Positions 24,861 to 33,213 of a stretch of 64,000 nt of DNA are shown here, one piece after another. A program made the position numbers and the translations under genes. The stretch's first letter is position 1. Each line of letters opens with the position of its first letter. Where the stretch lies: contig JAXDFZ010000010.1 in the NCBI GenBank assembly GCA_034665305.1, positions 186,001-250,000 of the forward strand, in the 5' to 3' direction. This stretch comes from DASXRU01 sp034665305 (GTDB lineage: Bacteria; Acidobacteriota; Blastocatellia; Pyrinomonadales; Pyrinomonadaceae). Under the pieces are notes generated by a model. The model was not told where the DNA came from. It did no database searches and saw nothing but the letters and a program-made list of their open reading frames with translations.

Positions 24861-25739
24861 ATGCTAATCGTGTTACTGCTCACTGCCCACTGCCTGCTGC
24901 TCACTGTCCACGCGCAGATCGGCGGTCCGGGACCGAGTTCACCGCTGTACGGCGCGCGGCCTGAGACCGGTAAAGTTTCCACTGGCTTGCCCCCCGCGCT
25001 GCAGAAGGTCGGGATCGATCAGAAGTTGAATGAGCAACTTCCGCTGGATGCAGTCTTCAAGGACGAAAGCGGAAAGGAAGTGAAGTTGGGCCAGTATTTC
25101 GGCAAGCGTCCGGTGATTCTTTCCCTCGTCTATTATTCCTGCCCCATGCTGTGCAATCAGGTTATGAACGGAATGGTGGGGGCGTTCAAGGGTTTGGCGT
25201 TTGTGCCCGGCGATGAGTTTGACGTGGTAACGATTAGCTTCGATGCGCGCGAGACAGCGACGCTGGCCGCGGCAAAGAAAAAGACTTATGTGGAATATTT
25301 TCCGGCGGCGAAGCAGGCGACGATTGCCAGTGGCTGGCATTTTCTGACTGGCGACGAGACAAACATCCGGCGGGTAACCGACGCGGTGGGATTCAGGTAC
25401 AACTTCGACGCCGCCACGAACCAGTTTGCGCACGCCAGCGGCATCATGGTGGTGACGCCGGAAGGAAAGATTGCGCATTATTTCTACGGCATTGAATACT
25501 CGCCCAAGGATCTGCGGCTGGGACTGGTGCAGGCATCGGCGAACAAGATTGGCACGCCGGTCGATCAGCTTTTGCTTTACTGCTATCACTACGATCCGGC
25601 GACCGGCAAGTATGGGGCAGTAGTGATGAACATGGTGCGGGTGGGCGGAATTGTGACGGTGCTGGGAATGGCGGGCGTCATTGGTATGTTTTTGCTCGGC
25701 GGCGCGGGCGCGGTGCATTTGAGGCGGCGCCAAACCTGA
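24861..25739 (+). CDS. SCO1/SenC/PrrC family copper chaperone
   Basis: 292 residues from ATG 24861. The upstream open frame is the hairpin array and was excluded. Signal peptide MLIVLLLTAHCLLLTVHA, then a thioredoxin fold with the copper-binding CPMLC motif (SLVYYSCPMLCNQV, about residues 94-107) and the partner His in FAHASGIMVV; DEFDVVTISFDARET is the usual family segment. C-terminal membrane helix (VTVLGMAGVIGMFLLGGAGA). Delivers Cu to the CuA site of the oxidase subunit II encoded next, or reduces its cysteines. Confidence 0.92.
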   Translation: MLIVLLLTAHCLLLTVHAQIGGPGPSSPLYGARPETGKVSTGLPPALQKVGIDQKLNEQLPLDAVFKDESGKEVKLGQYFGKRPVILSLVYYSCPMLCNQVMNGMVGAFKGLAFVPGDEFDVVTISFDARETATLAAAKKKTYVEYFPAAKQATIASGWHFLTGDETNIRRVTDAVGFRYNFDAATNQFAHASGIMVVTPEGKIAHYFYGIEYSPKDLRLGLVQASANKIGTPVDQLLLYCYHYDPATGKYGAVVMNMVRVGGIVTVLGMAGVIGMFLLGGAGAVHLRRRQT

Positions 25740-25874
25740 GGCTGAACGATCCCGAGTTCAGTAACGTCGGTTACGGTCTGGGTCGGGCCGATTTTGGATC
25801 GGACCGATACCCGGGTCGACTCGTTACCTGAGAGTCGGGCCGATATTTGCGGTTCGTGGTTTTCCTTTTTTGTT

Positions 25875-25895
25875 TTTGAGATCTCAGATCTCAAA
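25875..25895. promoter_or_regulatory. Perfect 21-bp palindrome 30 bp before ctaC
   Basis: TTTGAGATCT C AGATCTCAAA is a perfect palindrome around a central C. It could be an operator for the oxidase genes or another dispersed inverted repeat; the flanking AAATTTGAAATT keeps the repetitive character. No promoter hexamers could be placed firmly. Confidence 0.4.
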
Positions 25896-25925
25896 TTTGA
25901 AATTGGCGTCTAGATTTGAAGCGTA

Positions 25926-26924
25926 ATGCAATCCTGGATTCCATTTCTACCTGAAAGCGCCTCGACCCTCTCCGGTCGAGTGGATGCCCTGTACTTCTAT
26001 CTCAGCGGCGTCACGCTCTTCTTCACGATCTTGATCTCCGGGGTGCTGATCTTTTTCGTCATCAAGTATCGCCGCCGCTCGCCCTTCGAAATTCCGCGCC
26101 CCATCGCCGGCTCGCACAAGTTAGAGACGCTGTGGTCCATCATTCCATTCCTGATCGCCATGAGCTTCTTCGTCTGGGGGACTCGCGTCTACTTCGCGCA
26201 ATACCGCGTGCCCAAAGACGGAATCGAAGTTTACGTGGTCGCCAAACAATGGATGTGGAAATTTCAGCATTCTACCGGGCAGCGCGAGATTAACGAATTG
26301 CACGTCCCGGTCGGCCGCAAGGTCAAACTGATCATGGCGACCGAAGATGTGATCCACGATTTGTTTGTGCCGGCGTTCCGGATCAAGGCCGACGTCGTGC
26401 CCGGTAAATACGTCACCGAATGGTTCGAAGCTACGAAGCCGGGCCGCTATCACCTGTTCTGCGCCGAGTATTGCGGGATGAACCATTCCGGCATGGGCGG
26501 TTGGGTGATTGTGATGGAGCCGACGGATTTTGATAACTGGCTGAGCGGCAATGCGAACCAGCAATCCGCCTCCAGCGCCGGGCAGCAACTGTATCAATCG
26601 ATGGGCTGCGCCTCCTGTCATGGCGCCAACGCGGAAGGCGGACGAGGGCCGGCGCTGCAGGGAGTTTTCAATAGTCAAACGCAGTTGAATAACGGCCAGG
26701 TGGTTAAGGCCGACGAAAATTACCTGCGTGAATCAATCATCAACCCGCAAGCGAAAATTGTTTCGGGCTTCGGTCCCATCATGCCATCGTTTCAGGGCCA
26801 GGTTACCGAAGAGCAATTGTTGCAATTGACGGCGTACGTCCGTTCGCTGAGCGCAATTTCGAGGCCCGCGACGAATGCAGCGCCGCCGGCTACTGCGGCG
26901 CCGGTTGCAACGCCGCAGAGGTAG
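25926..26924 (+). CDS. ctaC: Cytochrome c oxidase subunit II with fused cytochrome c (caa3)
   Basis: 332 residues. Two membrane helices (residues about 24-46 and 68-88), then the cupredoxin domain with CuA ligands His144, Cys179, Cys183, His187 and Met190 in CAEYCGMNHSGM and the aromatic AKQWMWKFQ electron-entry segment. A mono-haem cytochrome c domain follows with CASCH at 228-232 and axial Met in IMPSFQG. This makes it a caa3-type subunit taking electrons directly from ActE. Ala/Pro-rich last 20 residues. Confidence 0.96.
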   Translation: MQSWIPFLPESASTLSGRVDALYFYLSGVTLFFTILISGVLIFFVIKYRRRSPFEIPRPIAGSHKLETLWSIIPFLIAMSFFVWGTRVYFAQYRVPKDGIEVYVVAKQWMWKFQHSTGQREINELHVPVGRKVKLIMATEDVIHDLFVPAFRIKADVVPGKYVTEWFEATKPGRYHLFCAEYCGMNHSGMGGWVIVMEPTDFDNWLSGNANQQSASSAGQQLYQSMGCASCHGANAEGGRGPALQGVFNSQTQLNNGQVVKADENYLRESIINPQAKIVSGFGPIMPSFQGQVTEEQLLQLTAYVRSLSAISRPATNAAPPATAAPVATPQR

Positions 26925-26993
26925 AAAGAGTGCTAGTGCGGCAAAGCCGCTTTAGGAGTTCAGATTCGAAAGTAGCAGTCGGTCGGCTTGATC

Positions 26994-28649
26994 ATGGGAA
27001 CATTTACTAAACCAACAGCGCCGCGGGTTAATTACATCAATGCGGAGCACGGCCTTAAGTCGTGGCTGCTGACCAAAGATCACAAGCGCATCGCCCTGCT
27101 CTATCTGGGCTCCATTTCATTCTTCTTTTTCATCGGCAGTCTCTACGCTATCGCTATCCGCCTGGAGTTACTCACGCCGCAAGGCGATCTGGTGCAGTCC
27201 AGCACCTACAACAAAATGTTCACGCAGCACGGGATCATCATGGTGTTCTTTTTCCTGATCCCGTCCATTCCGGCGACGCTGGGAAACTTTCTGGTGCCGA
27301 TGATGATCGGCGCGAAGGACCTCGCGTTCCCGCGGCTGAATCTGCTGAGCTGGTATATCTACATCGCCGGTGGACTGATCACGATCTATGCGCTGCTCGC
27401 GGGCGGCGTTGATACGGGTTGGACTTTTTACACTCCCTACAGCACTACCTTTTCCAATTCGTATGTAGTGGCCACCGGTTTGGGAATTTTCATTAATGGC
27501 TTTTCATCAATCCTCACCGGACTGAACTTCATCGTTACCATTCACACGATGCGCGCGCCGGGGATGACGTGGTACCGGCTGCCGCTGTTTATCTGGGCCC
27601 ATTACGCCACCAGCCTGGTTATGGTGCTGGGCACGCCGGTAATCGCAATCACCATTTTGTTGCTCGCGTTTGAGAGGTTGGCCCACGTCGGGATCTTCGA
27701 TCCGGCGCTGGGTGGCGATCCAGTCCTGTTCCAGCATCTGTTCTGGTTCTATTCGCACCCCGCCGTCTACATCATGGTCCTGCCCAGCATGGGCGTGGTT
27801 AGCGAGCTGATTGCTAATTTTTCTCGCAAGAACATTTTCGGCTACAAGTTTGTGGCGTTCTCCAGCCTGGCGATCGCGGTTTTCGGCTTTCTGGTTTGGG
27901 GCCATCACCTGTTTGTGGCCAGCCAGTCGGTTTACGCGGGAATGATTTTTTCTTTCCTGAGTTTTGCCGTGGCAATTCCGTCGGCCATAAAGGTTTTCAA
28001 CTGGACGGCGACGCTCTACCGCGGGTCGATTTCCTGGGACACGCCGATGCTCTATGCGCTCGGCTTTATCGGCCTGTTCACGGTTGGCGGAATGACCGGA
28101 CTGTTTCTCGCAAGTTTGGCCGTCGACGTTCACGTGAGCGATACATATTTCATCGTGGCCCATTTCCACTTCATCATGGTTGGCGGTGCGCTCTTTGGTT
28201 ACTTGGGAGGTTTGCATTACTGGTGGCCAAAAATCTCCGGACGCATGTATCCGGAGGGCTGGGGCAGGTTCTCGGCGCTGATAGTTTTTGTGGGCTTCAA
28301 CCTGACGTTCCTGCCCCAGTTTGTGCTTGGCTATCTGGGTATGCCGCGGCGCTATCACGTTTACCCGCCGGAGTTTCAAGTACTTCATGTCCTGTCGACC
28401 GCGGGAGCATCGATTCTGGGTGTCGGGTTGTTGATTCCCCTTTTCTATCTGATTTGGACGTTGCGTTATGGCCCGGTGGCCGAAGCGAACCCGTGGCATC
28501 TTCCGGGGCTGGAGTGGCGCACTTCGTCGCCGCCGCCCACCGAGAATTTTGAAAGCACGCCGATAGTTACCTGGGAAGCATACGAGTTTGCGCCGGTCGA
28601 AGAGTTGAAGGTGATCGGCAAGTTTCGACCGGAAGCCGAGAAGGCGTAG
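26994..28649 (+). CDS. ctaD: Cytochrome c oxidase subunit I, A2 type
   Basis: 551 residues from ATG 26994 (a TTG two codons earlier is possible). Haem-copper oxidase subunit I with twelve membrane helices, including the low-spin haem His in FTQHGIIMVFF, the CuB/haem-copper motif WFYSHPAVYI, WGHHLF, and HFHFIMVGG with the a3 ligands. The HPxVY motif has Ala instead of Glu and is preceded by YS, the D-channel arrangement of the A2 subfamily. Terminal oxidase reducing O2 with proton pumping. Confidence 0.96.
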   Translation: MGTFTKPTAPRVNYINAEHGLKSWLLTKDHKRIALLYLGSISFFFFIGSLYAIAIRLELLTPQGDLVQSSTYNKMFTQHGIIMVFFFLIPSIPATLGNFLVPMMIGAKDLAFPRLNLLSWYIYIAGGLITIYALLAGGVDTGWTFYTPYSTTFSNSYVVATGLGIFINGFSSILTGLNFIVTIHTMRAPGMTWYRLPLFIWAHYATSLVMVLGTPVIAITILLLAFERLAHVGIFDPALGGDPVLFQHLFWFYSHPAVYIMVLPSMGVVSELIANFSRKNIFGYKFVAFSSLAIAVFGFLVWGHHLFVASQSVYAGMIFSFLSFAVAIPSAIKVFNWTATLYRGSISWDTPMLYALGFIGLFTVGGMTGLFLASLAVDVHVSDTYFIVAHFHFIMVGGALFGYLGGLHYWWPKISGRMYPEGWGRFSALIVFVGFNLTFLPQFVLGYLGMPRRYHVYPPEFQVLHVLSTAGASILGVGLLIPLFYLIWTLRYGPVAEANPWHLPGLEWRTSSPPPTENFESTPIVTWEAYEFAPVEELKVIGKFRPEAEKA

Positions 28650-28671
28650 TGGGACTTTGGAGAATTAAGTT

Positions 28672-29424
28672 TTGACGGAAAGTCACATAGCCACAGAACA
28701 CGCAGCCGGCCATCCGGCATTGCAGCACCATTTCGAGAACATGGAGCAGCAGCGCGAGGCGGGGACGCTGGGAATGTGGGTTTTCCTGGTCACCGAAATA
28801 ATGTTTTTTGGCGGCATGTTCCTCGCCTACATGCTGTTTCGCTCCGCCTATCCGGGAGCGTTTGTGGCGGGCAGCAACCACCTCGACATCAATCTCGGCG
28901 CTATCAACACCGGGGTTTTGATCGTCAGCAGTTTGACGATGGCTTTGGCGGTCTACAGCACGCAGGTCGGCCAGCGCGGCATGGCGGTAGTTTTCCTGAT
29001 AGCGACGATGGTGTTGGGTTTGACCTTCCTCGGTATTAAGAGCGTCGAATATCGCGACAAGTATCGCGACAGCCTGGTCCCCGGAAGGTTAATACCGGGA
29101 CGCCCATTCCATCCCGCGGTGCAGGAGCACGGGGCGCCTAACGATCCGCACAAGCTTCATTTGCCCGAGGGCGAATCCGTCAAACACGTAGAGTTGTTCT
29201 ACTGGATCTACTTCGCGCTGACCGGCGTGCACGCCCTGCATATGATCATAGGCATCGGGCTGTTGTCCTTCATGCTCTATTTTTCATTGCGCGGGCGGTA
29301 CAGTCCGGAATATCACGCACCGATCGAAATCTCGGGGCTGTACTGGCACTTTGTGGACATCGTCTGGATTTTTTTGTTCCCCTTGCTTTATTTGCTGGGC
29401 CGGCATCTGGAACACGGAGGGTAG
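28672..29424 (+). CDS. ctaE: Cytochrome c oxidase subunit III
   Basis: 250 residues from TTG 28672, supported by GGAG 8 nt upstream and by conserved N-terminal His-rich residues (HIATEHAAGHPALQHHF); the next ATG at 28741 would remove them. Seven membrane helices of the COX3 family: TLGMWVFLVTEIMFFGGMFL, VLIVSSLTMALAVYSTQVG, HVELFYWIYFALTGVHALHM, and YWHFVDIVWIFLFPLLYLLG. The acidic residues in helix III/VII positions (TEIMFF, FVDIVW) are conserved. Confidence 0.95.
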   Translation: MTESHIATEHAAGHPALQHHFENMEQQREAGTLGMWVFLVTEIMFFGGMFLAYMLFRSAYPGAFVAGSNHLDINLGAINTGVLIVSSLTMALAVYSTQVGQRGMAVVFLIATMVLGLTFLGIKSVEYRDKYRDSLVPGRLIPGRPFHPAVQEHGAPNDPHKLHLPEGESVKHVELFYWIYFALTGVHALHMIIGIGLLSFMLYFSLRGRYSPEYHAPIEISGLYWHFVDIVWIFLFPLLYLLGRHLEHGG

Positions 29425-29428
29425 AACA

Positions 29429-29538
29429 CGGGTAAATGGTAAATGGTGAATAGTAAATGGAAACTGCGATTCGCCATTCATCATTCACCATTTACCATTC
29501 CATTTACCATTCACCATTCACCATTCACCATTTACCCA
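29429..29538. repeat. CCATTTACCATTCACC tandem and inverted repeats
   Basis: GTAAATGGTAAATGGTGAAT at 29431 is answered by many CATTCACCATTTACC units on the other side, up to 29535. It fills the ctaE-ctaF spacer and is open in the ctaF frame. Confidence 0.75.
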
Positions 29539-29540
29539 AT

Positions 29541-29837
29541 ATGAGTGAGCATATTGTTTCCCGAAAAATCTACTTTGCGATCTTCGGTGCGCTGATGGTC
29601 GGAACGGCCGCCACGGTCGGGGCGGCGTTTATCGATCTGGGCGGACACTTGAATACCGTCCTGGCCCTGACGATCGCGGTGATCAAGGCAACGCTGGTCG
29701 TGCTTTACTTCATGCACGTACGCTACAGTTCGCGCCTGACCTGGGTAATTGTAGGTTCGGGACTTTTCTGGCTGGGGATTATGTTTGCTTTGACCCTGAG
29801 TGACTACTGGTCCAGGAATTGGATAACACCGTTCTAA
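29541..29837 (+). CDS. ctaF: Cytochrome c oxidase subunit IV (prokaryotic)
   Basis: 98 residues from ATG 29541; the longer in-frame reading upstream is repeat DNA. Three membrane helices, the last two being VLALTIAVIKATLVVLYFMH and WVIVGSGLFWLGIMFALTLS. KATLVVLYFMHVRYSS is the hallmark of the COX4_pro/CyoD family. It stabilises the CuB site during assembly. Last gene of the respiratory cluster; no ctaA or ctaB haem-synthesis genes are in the window. Confidence 0.92.
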   Translation: MSEHIVSRKIYFAIFGALMVGTAATVGAAFIDLGGHLNTVLALTIAVIKATLVVLYFMHVRYSSRLTWVIVGSGLFWLGIMFALTLSDYWSRNWITPF

Positions 29838-29848
29838 CGCCGCTTCGA

Positions 29849-30211
29849 CTAATCCGCCGTCTCGTCATCCGCCAAATACAATTGTTTTTCACGGACTCTG
29901 ATAACTCGACTGCAAGTCGGACAGGTCAGATGAAGCGTCGCTTCCGTAGTTTTTATCGGAGTGCCGCATGACGGGCAGGGCGCGCTGATCTCAGTTCCCT
30001 TAAACAAATCGCGCATCATGAAAAGTGGGACCACTAGGCCCGCGATCAGAAGGGGAATACCGAAAATTAGACCGAGGCTCGTGCCTTCCCCCATCGTCAG
30101 CGCTATGACCAGACCGGCAATGAACAGGATGAGGCCGACCGCGATGGCGAATGAAAAACTGTAGGCGCTATCGAAAGTTTTGGCCTTGGTGGCATCAGTC
30201 TCGGTTTCCAT
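29849..30211 (-). CDS. Two-helix membrane protein with zinc ribbon
   Basis: 120 residues. Two membrane helices (FAIAVGLILFIAGLVIALTM and LGLIFGIPLLIAGLVVPLFM) and a C-terminal zinc ribbon with CPSCGTPI and CPTCSRVI. AGG-type ribosome site (AAGGAGAC) is 6 nt before the ATG. No known function. Convergent with ctaF, with 11 bp between the stops. Confidence 0.8.
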   Translation of the reverse strand: METETDATKAKTFDSAYSFSFAIAVGLILFIAGLVIALTMGEGTSLGLIFGIPLLIAGLVVPLFMMRDLFKGTEISAPCPSCGTPIKTTEATLHLTCPTCSRVIRVREKQLYLADDETAD

Positions 30212-30517
30212 GAACGAGTCTCCTTTGTCGTTACTTCAACGCGAACTCAGTGATTGGAATTCAGGAATTTCACCACCGATTTGAAACGACTTTTACCCTG
30301 CCAGTTAACGGTTGTCAACGGTTCGGTTTCGAGTTCGGGTTCTGACGCCAAGCCCGATACCCAGTTAGGATCTCTCTCAAGCTGAAACCGCGAACTGAAA
30401 CTCGAAACCCGAAACTAAACCTCGGTGGTACGCACGTCATCACCGAGCCGGCTTGCCCCCTCGCTCTGCGTTCTGGCCAACTGTGTGGTTTAATTAGTAT
30501 CGAATCAATTAATACTT
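30212..30517. other. 306-bp intergenic region
   Basis: Divergent spacer. It holds an imperfect inverted repeat (GGTTTCGAGTTCGGGTT near 30330 against GAAACTCGAAACCCGAAAC near 30400) and an AT-rich stretch just before 30518 (TTTAATTAGTATCGAATC) that may contain the promoter of the Fe-S protein. No ribosome site is visible. Nothing else recognised. Confidence 0.5.
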
Positions 30518-31564
30518 ATGACTAATACTGCAACGAAGGCTGCAACCGCAGCCCCTTTTGAATCTTTCCTCGAGCGCCACGATGAAGAAGCGTGGGCCGC
30601 AACTTTGACGACCTTGTTGCGCTCCATACATGAAGTCGACAAGAGCGCGACGCAAATCTGGTTTGCCTTCTATCCGCTATCACTGCAACGCGCCCTCGAA
30701 CAGGCGCCGGATCGCGCGAAGCTCGTGCTAGAGCTATTGTTGCAAGGCGACTATGAACTGAAGGACCAGATCGATTCCTCGCACAAGTTTATTTACGGAC
30801 ATCGCTATTGGCCGGCCGTCAAGCGCGCGGTCCTTGAGTACGCAGATCAGTACCGTACGCCGGCTGTCCCAGAGCAAGCGCAAACGAACGGCAATCCTGC
30901 GAAGCTGGCAGATGGAATTCTGGATGTCGCCGGTCGCGCGGCCGTGAGCTTGAAGGTCGAACTATCGCTGACTGCGGGCATTACCGCGGTCGCGTTCATG
31001 ACCGTGCAACAAACCGGCCTGGCTGCCTTCAGGGCTACCAAGGGCGAAGTGCTGATCGACAAGAAGCACGCGCGCAAATCGCCGGAGCAGATTTTGCGAG
31101 AGCGCGCCCAGGACGATGGCCAGGGACTCTTTGGTTTCCTGCGCACCGTCGACAAAAAGTGGACGGTGACTTACGACGAAAACGATGACCGGGCGAAATA
31201 CAAATTGAACAACACACAGGACCTGGCCTGGGGCGCGGCCGATGATCGGTCGCGCAACTGGCGGGAGATCGATCCGCGCCGGATCGAAGGTCCCATTCCC
31301 GTCGAGTGTCGCTCGGCTTCGTGTGGTACCTGCTGGGTGGGAATTCTCGGCGGGGCAGAGAAGCTCGCTGACGTTGCGGCGCGCGAAGGAAAAAAGATTA
31401 AAGAATTTGGTTACATCGATACCACTGAGCCGCGACCGGTAATCCGTCTGGCCTGTCAGGCCCAGGCACACGGCGCTGTGTCGATCGTGATTCCGCCATG
31501 GAACGGCGTGTTTGGAAAGCGGCTGCAGGACAGGGAGCTGGCGTCCGGCAACGCGGACGAGTAA
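30518..31564 (+). CDS. 2Fe-2S ferredoxin-domain protein with helical N-terminus
   Basis: 348 residues. Residues 1-115 are helical (ESFLERHDEEAWAATLTTLL, IYGHRYWPAVKRAVLEYADQ) without a family I recognise. A hydrophobic stretch follows near residue 150-172 (LSLTAGITAVAFMTVQQTGL). The C-terminal third is a plant-type ferredoxin: CRSASCGTC with a distal Cys in RLACQAQ supplies four ligands for a 2Fe-2S cluster. Its position right after the ACIII/caa3 cluster suggests an electron-transfer role, which is inference. No partner reductase is adjacent. Confidence 0.75.
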   Translation: MTNTATKAATAAPFESFLERHDEEAWAATLTTLLRSIHEVDKSATQIWFAFYPLSLQRALEQAPDRAKLVLELLLQGDYELKDQIDSSHKFIYGHRYWPAVKRAVLEYADQYRTPAVPEQAQTNGNPAKLADGILDVAGRAAVSLKVELSLTAGITAVAFMTVQQTGLAAFRATKGEVLIDKKHARKSPEQILRERAQDDGQGLFGFLRTVDKKWTVTYDENDDRAKYKLNNTQDLAWGAADDRSRNWREIDPRRIEGPIPVECRSASCGTCWVGILGGAEKLADVAAREGKKIKEFGYIDTTEPRPVIRLACQAQAHGAVSIVIPPWNGVFGKRLQDRELASGNADE

Positions 31565-31616
31565 TCACTTCAGCGCGAGGGCGGCAAAATTCTTTCCGCG
31601 TCGAATCATCGCAGCA

Positions 31617-32504
31617 TTGGCAAATTCACGTGCTTCAAAGTCCGTAAGCGAAACTTCTCGTTCCCCACTTCTGTTTGTTCTGGCCGCCGCGGTGCTATGG
31701 AGCACGGGCGGCCTTTTTATTAAGTGGACTTCGTTGTCGGGCTTGCAGCTTTCGTTCGGACGTTCGCTGCTGGCGGCCGTTACCGTCGCACTCTTCACTC
31801 GCCGGGAGGGCTTTCGCTTAAATCGCGTCACCGCGCTCGCCGCCTTACTCTACGCGGTCTTGCTGGTTCTGTTTGTCCTGGCTACCAAGCAGACGACGGC
31901 GGCGAACGCGATCTTTCTGCAATACACTGCGCCCGTTTACATTCTCATCTTTGAGCCTTTGCTTTACAACGAAAAGTTTCGCCGGCGCGATCTGATAACT
32001 GTTGCTGTGTGCGTGGCCGGAATGTCGCTTTTCTTTGTGGGCAAACTGCGGCCACAGGATATCAGCGGTAACTTAATGGCCCTGGCCTCGGGCGTTTGTT
32101 TCGCTTTTTATTTTCTGTTGCTGCGACACTCGTCGGCGCGAAACGTGAACCGCGCTTCTTCCGTGATTTACGGAAATTTGCTGGTGGTCCTGATTGCAGC
32201 GCCCGCGGGCCTTGCCGTCCTGCCGCACATGACATCGCACGATGCGATGAGCGTGTTGTATCTGGGCGTGGTGCAGATCGGCGTTGCCTATACGCTATTC
32301 ACAGCGGGGATGGCGCGCGGGCTGCGCTCGCTGGATGCCGGCATCGTGGGCTACATCGAACCGCTGCTGAACCCGCTTTGGGTCTTCTTGGTGATTGGCG
32401 AGCAGCCAAGTGGATGGGCGTTGATCGGAGGAGCGATCATTATCGCGGCGGTCATCTGTCACATGCTAATCGATGCGCGAATGCAGCGCCGTCTGCGAAT
32501 TTGA
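31617..32504 (+). CDS. EamA/DMT-family transporter
   Basis: 295 residues from TTG 31617; the start is uncertain since no ribosome site is seen and the frame runs back into the Fe-S gene. Ten predicted helices in two EamA repeats: LLFVLAAAVLWSTGGLFIKW starts the first, LMALASGVCFAFYFLLLRHS the second; FLQYTAPVYILIFEPLLYNE and GIVGYIEPLLNPLWVFLVIG are the equivalent helix-4/helix-9 signatures. Inner-membrane exporter or permease of small metabolites, substrate unknown. Confidence 0.88.
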   Translation: MANSRASKSVSETSRSPLLFVLAAAVLWSTGGLFIKWTSLSGLQLSFGRSLLAAVTVALFTRREGFRLNRVTALAALLYAVLLVLFVLATKQTTAANAIFLQYTAPVYILIFEPLLYNEKFRRRDLITVAVCVAGMSLFFVGKLRPQDISGNLMALASGVCFAFYFLLLRHSSARNVNRASSVIYGNLLVVLIAAPAGLAVLPHMTSHDAMSVLYLGVVQIGVAYTLFTAGMARGLRSLDAGIVGYIEPLLNPLWVFLVIGEQPSGWALIGGAIIIAAVICHMLIDARMQRRLRI

Positions 32505-32507
32505 CTA

Positions 32508-33098
32508 TTATTCATCTCCGAGGATCTGGCTTACTGCAAAACTGAGTCCGGGAAGGACCAGTGAATTCAGACGGTCGTCTTTTGCAAACACCTTTCCCGG
32601 AGCAAACTTTCCCTTAGCGAGGGCACGCACTTCGATGTTCGCTCCCGCTTCATCGACCAGCCAGAGTTCCTTCACGCCCAACTGCGCGTAAGTGTCTGCC
32701 TTCGTGTTGCAATCGTAGATAGCTGAACCGGGAGAGATGACTTCGACCACCAAATCGGCGGTAGTGCGGCGTCCGGGAACCAACTGCGCTTCGGTCTCGG
32801 CCGACACATAAAACAAATCGGGCTCGAGATAAGTGCGAGCGCTGGTCCAAATGGCGGCGCGCGGAATGTGGAGCTTTCCTTGATTACCGGATTCAATCAA
32901 GTACTTTGAAAGTATTCGGTTGAGCCGACTAGCAGCATCATCGTGCAGATACCCGGGTGGTGGCGTCATGTAGAGGACCCCCGCAATCAGTTCCAGTTTT
33001 GACCGATCCGGGGGATCGGGCAGCTCCCAAAACTCTTCGAGGGTGTAGGTCTTGACCAGCGGTGAAGTGCTCACTGTAGATGTGTCTACTAAGGTCAT
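32508..33098 (-). CDS. Uma2 family (DUF820) putative endonuclease
   Basis: 196 residues from ATG 33098, with GGAG 8 nt upstream. The PD-(D/E)XK-like Uma2 fold is clear: KLELIAGVLYMTPPPGYLHD, LEPDLFYV (catalytic Asp), ADLVVEVISPGSAIYDCNTK (Glu-x-Ser and later Lys), and YAQLGVKELWLVDEAGANIE. Such proteins multiply in Acidobacteria and cyanobacteria; activity is mostly undetermined. It converges with the EamA gene. Confidence 0.92.
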   Translation of the reverse strand: MTLVDTSTVSTSPLVKTYTLEEFWELPDPPDRSKLELIAGVLYMTPPPGYLHDDAASRLNRILSKYLIESGNQGKLHIPRAAIWTSARTYLEPDLFYVSAETEAQLVPGRRTTADLVVEVISPGSAIYDCNTKADTYAQLGVKELWLVDEAGANIEVRALAKGKFAPGKVFAKDDRLNSLVLPGLSFAVSQILGDE

Positions 33099-33213
33099 CA
33101 GCAAATCTCCAACACAACCCTCAAAGTTCAGCGGTCCTCATTCTTATCATTAGAACTTCGTTCTGCCAGCCGAACACTTCCTGGGGCAAGTCCGTTATAT
33201 ACCAAACTTTTTG

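Noticed and set aside
27507..28499. 330-codon frame opposite ctaD
   Set aside because: Shadow of a strongly conserved oxidase gene; very rich in Arg, Gln, His and Asn, with no domain.
29429..29538. Second tandem repeat tract considered as a CRISPR or direct-repeat origin
   Set aside because: Simple CCATTTACC/CATTCACC units without unique spacers, inside an oxidase operon.
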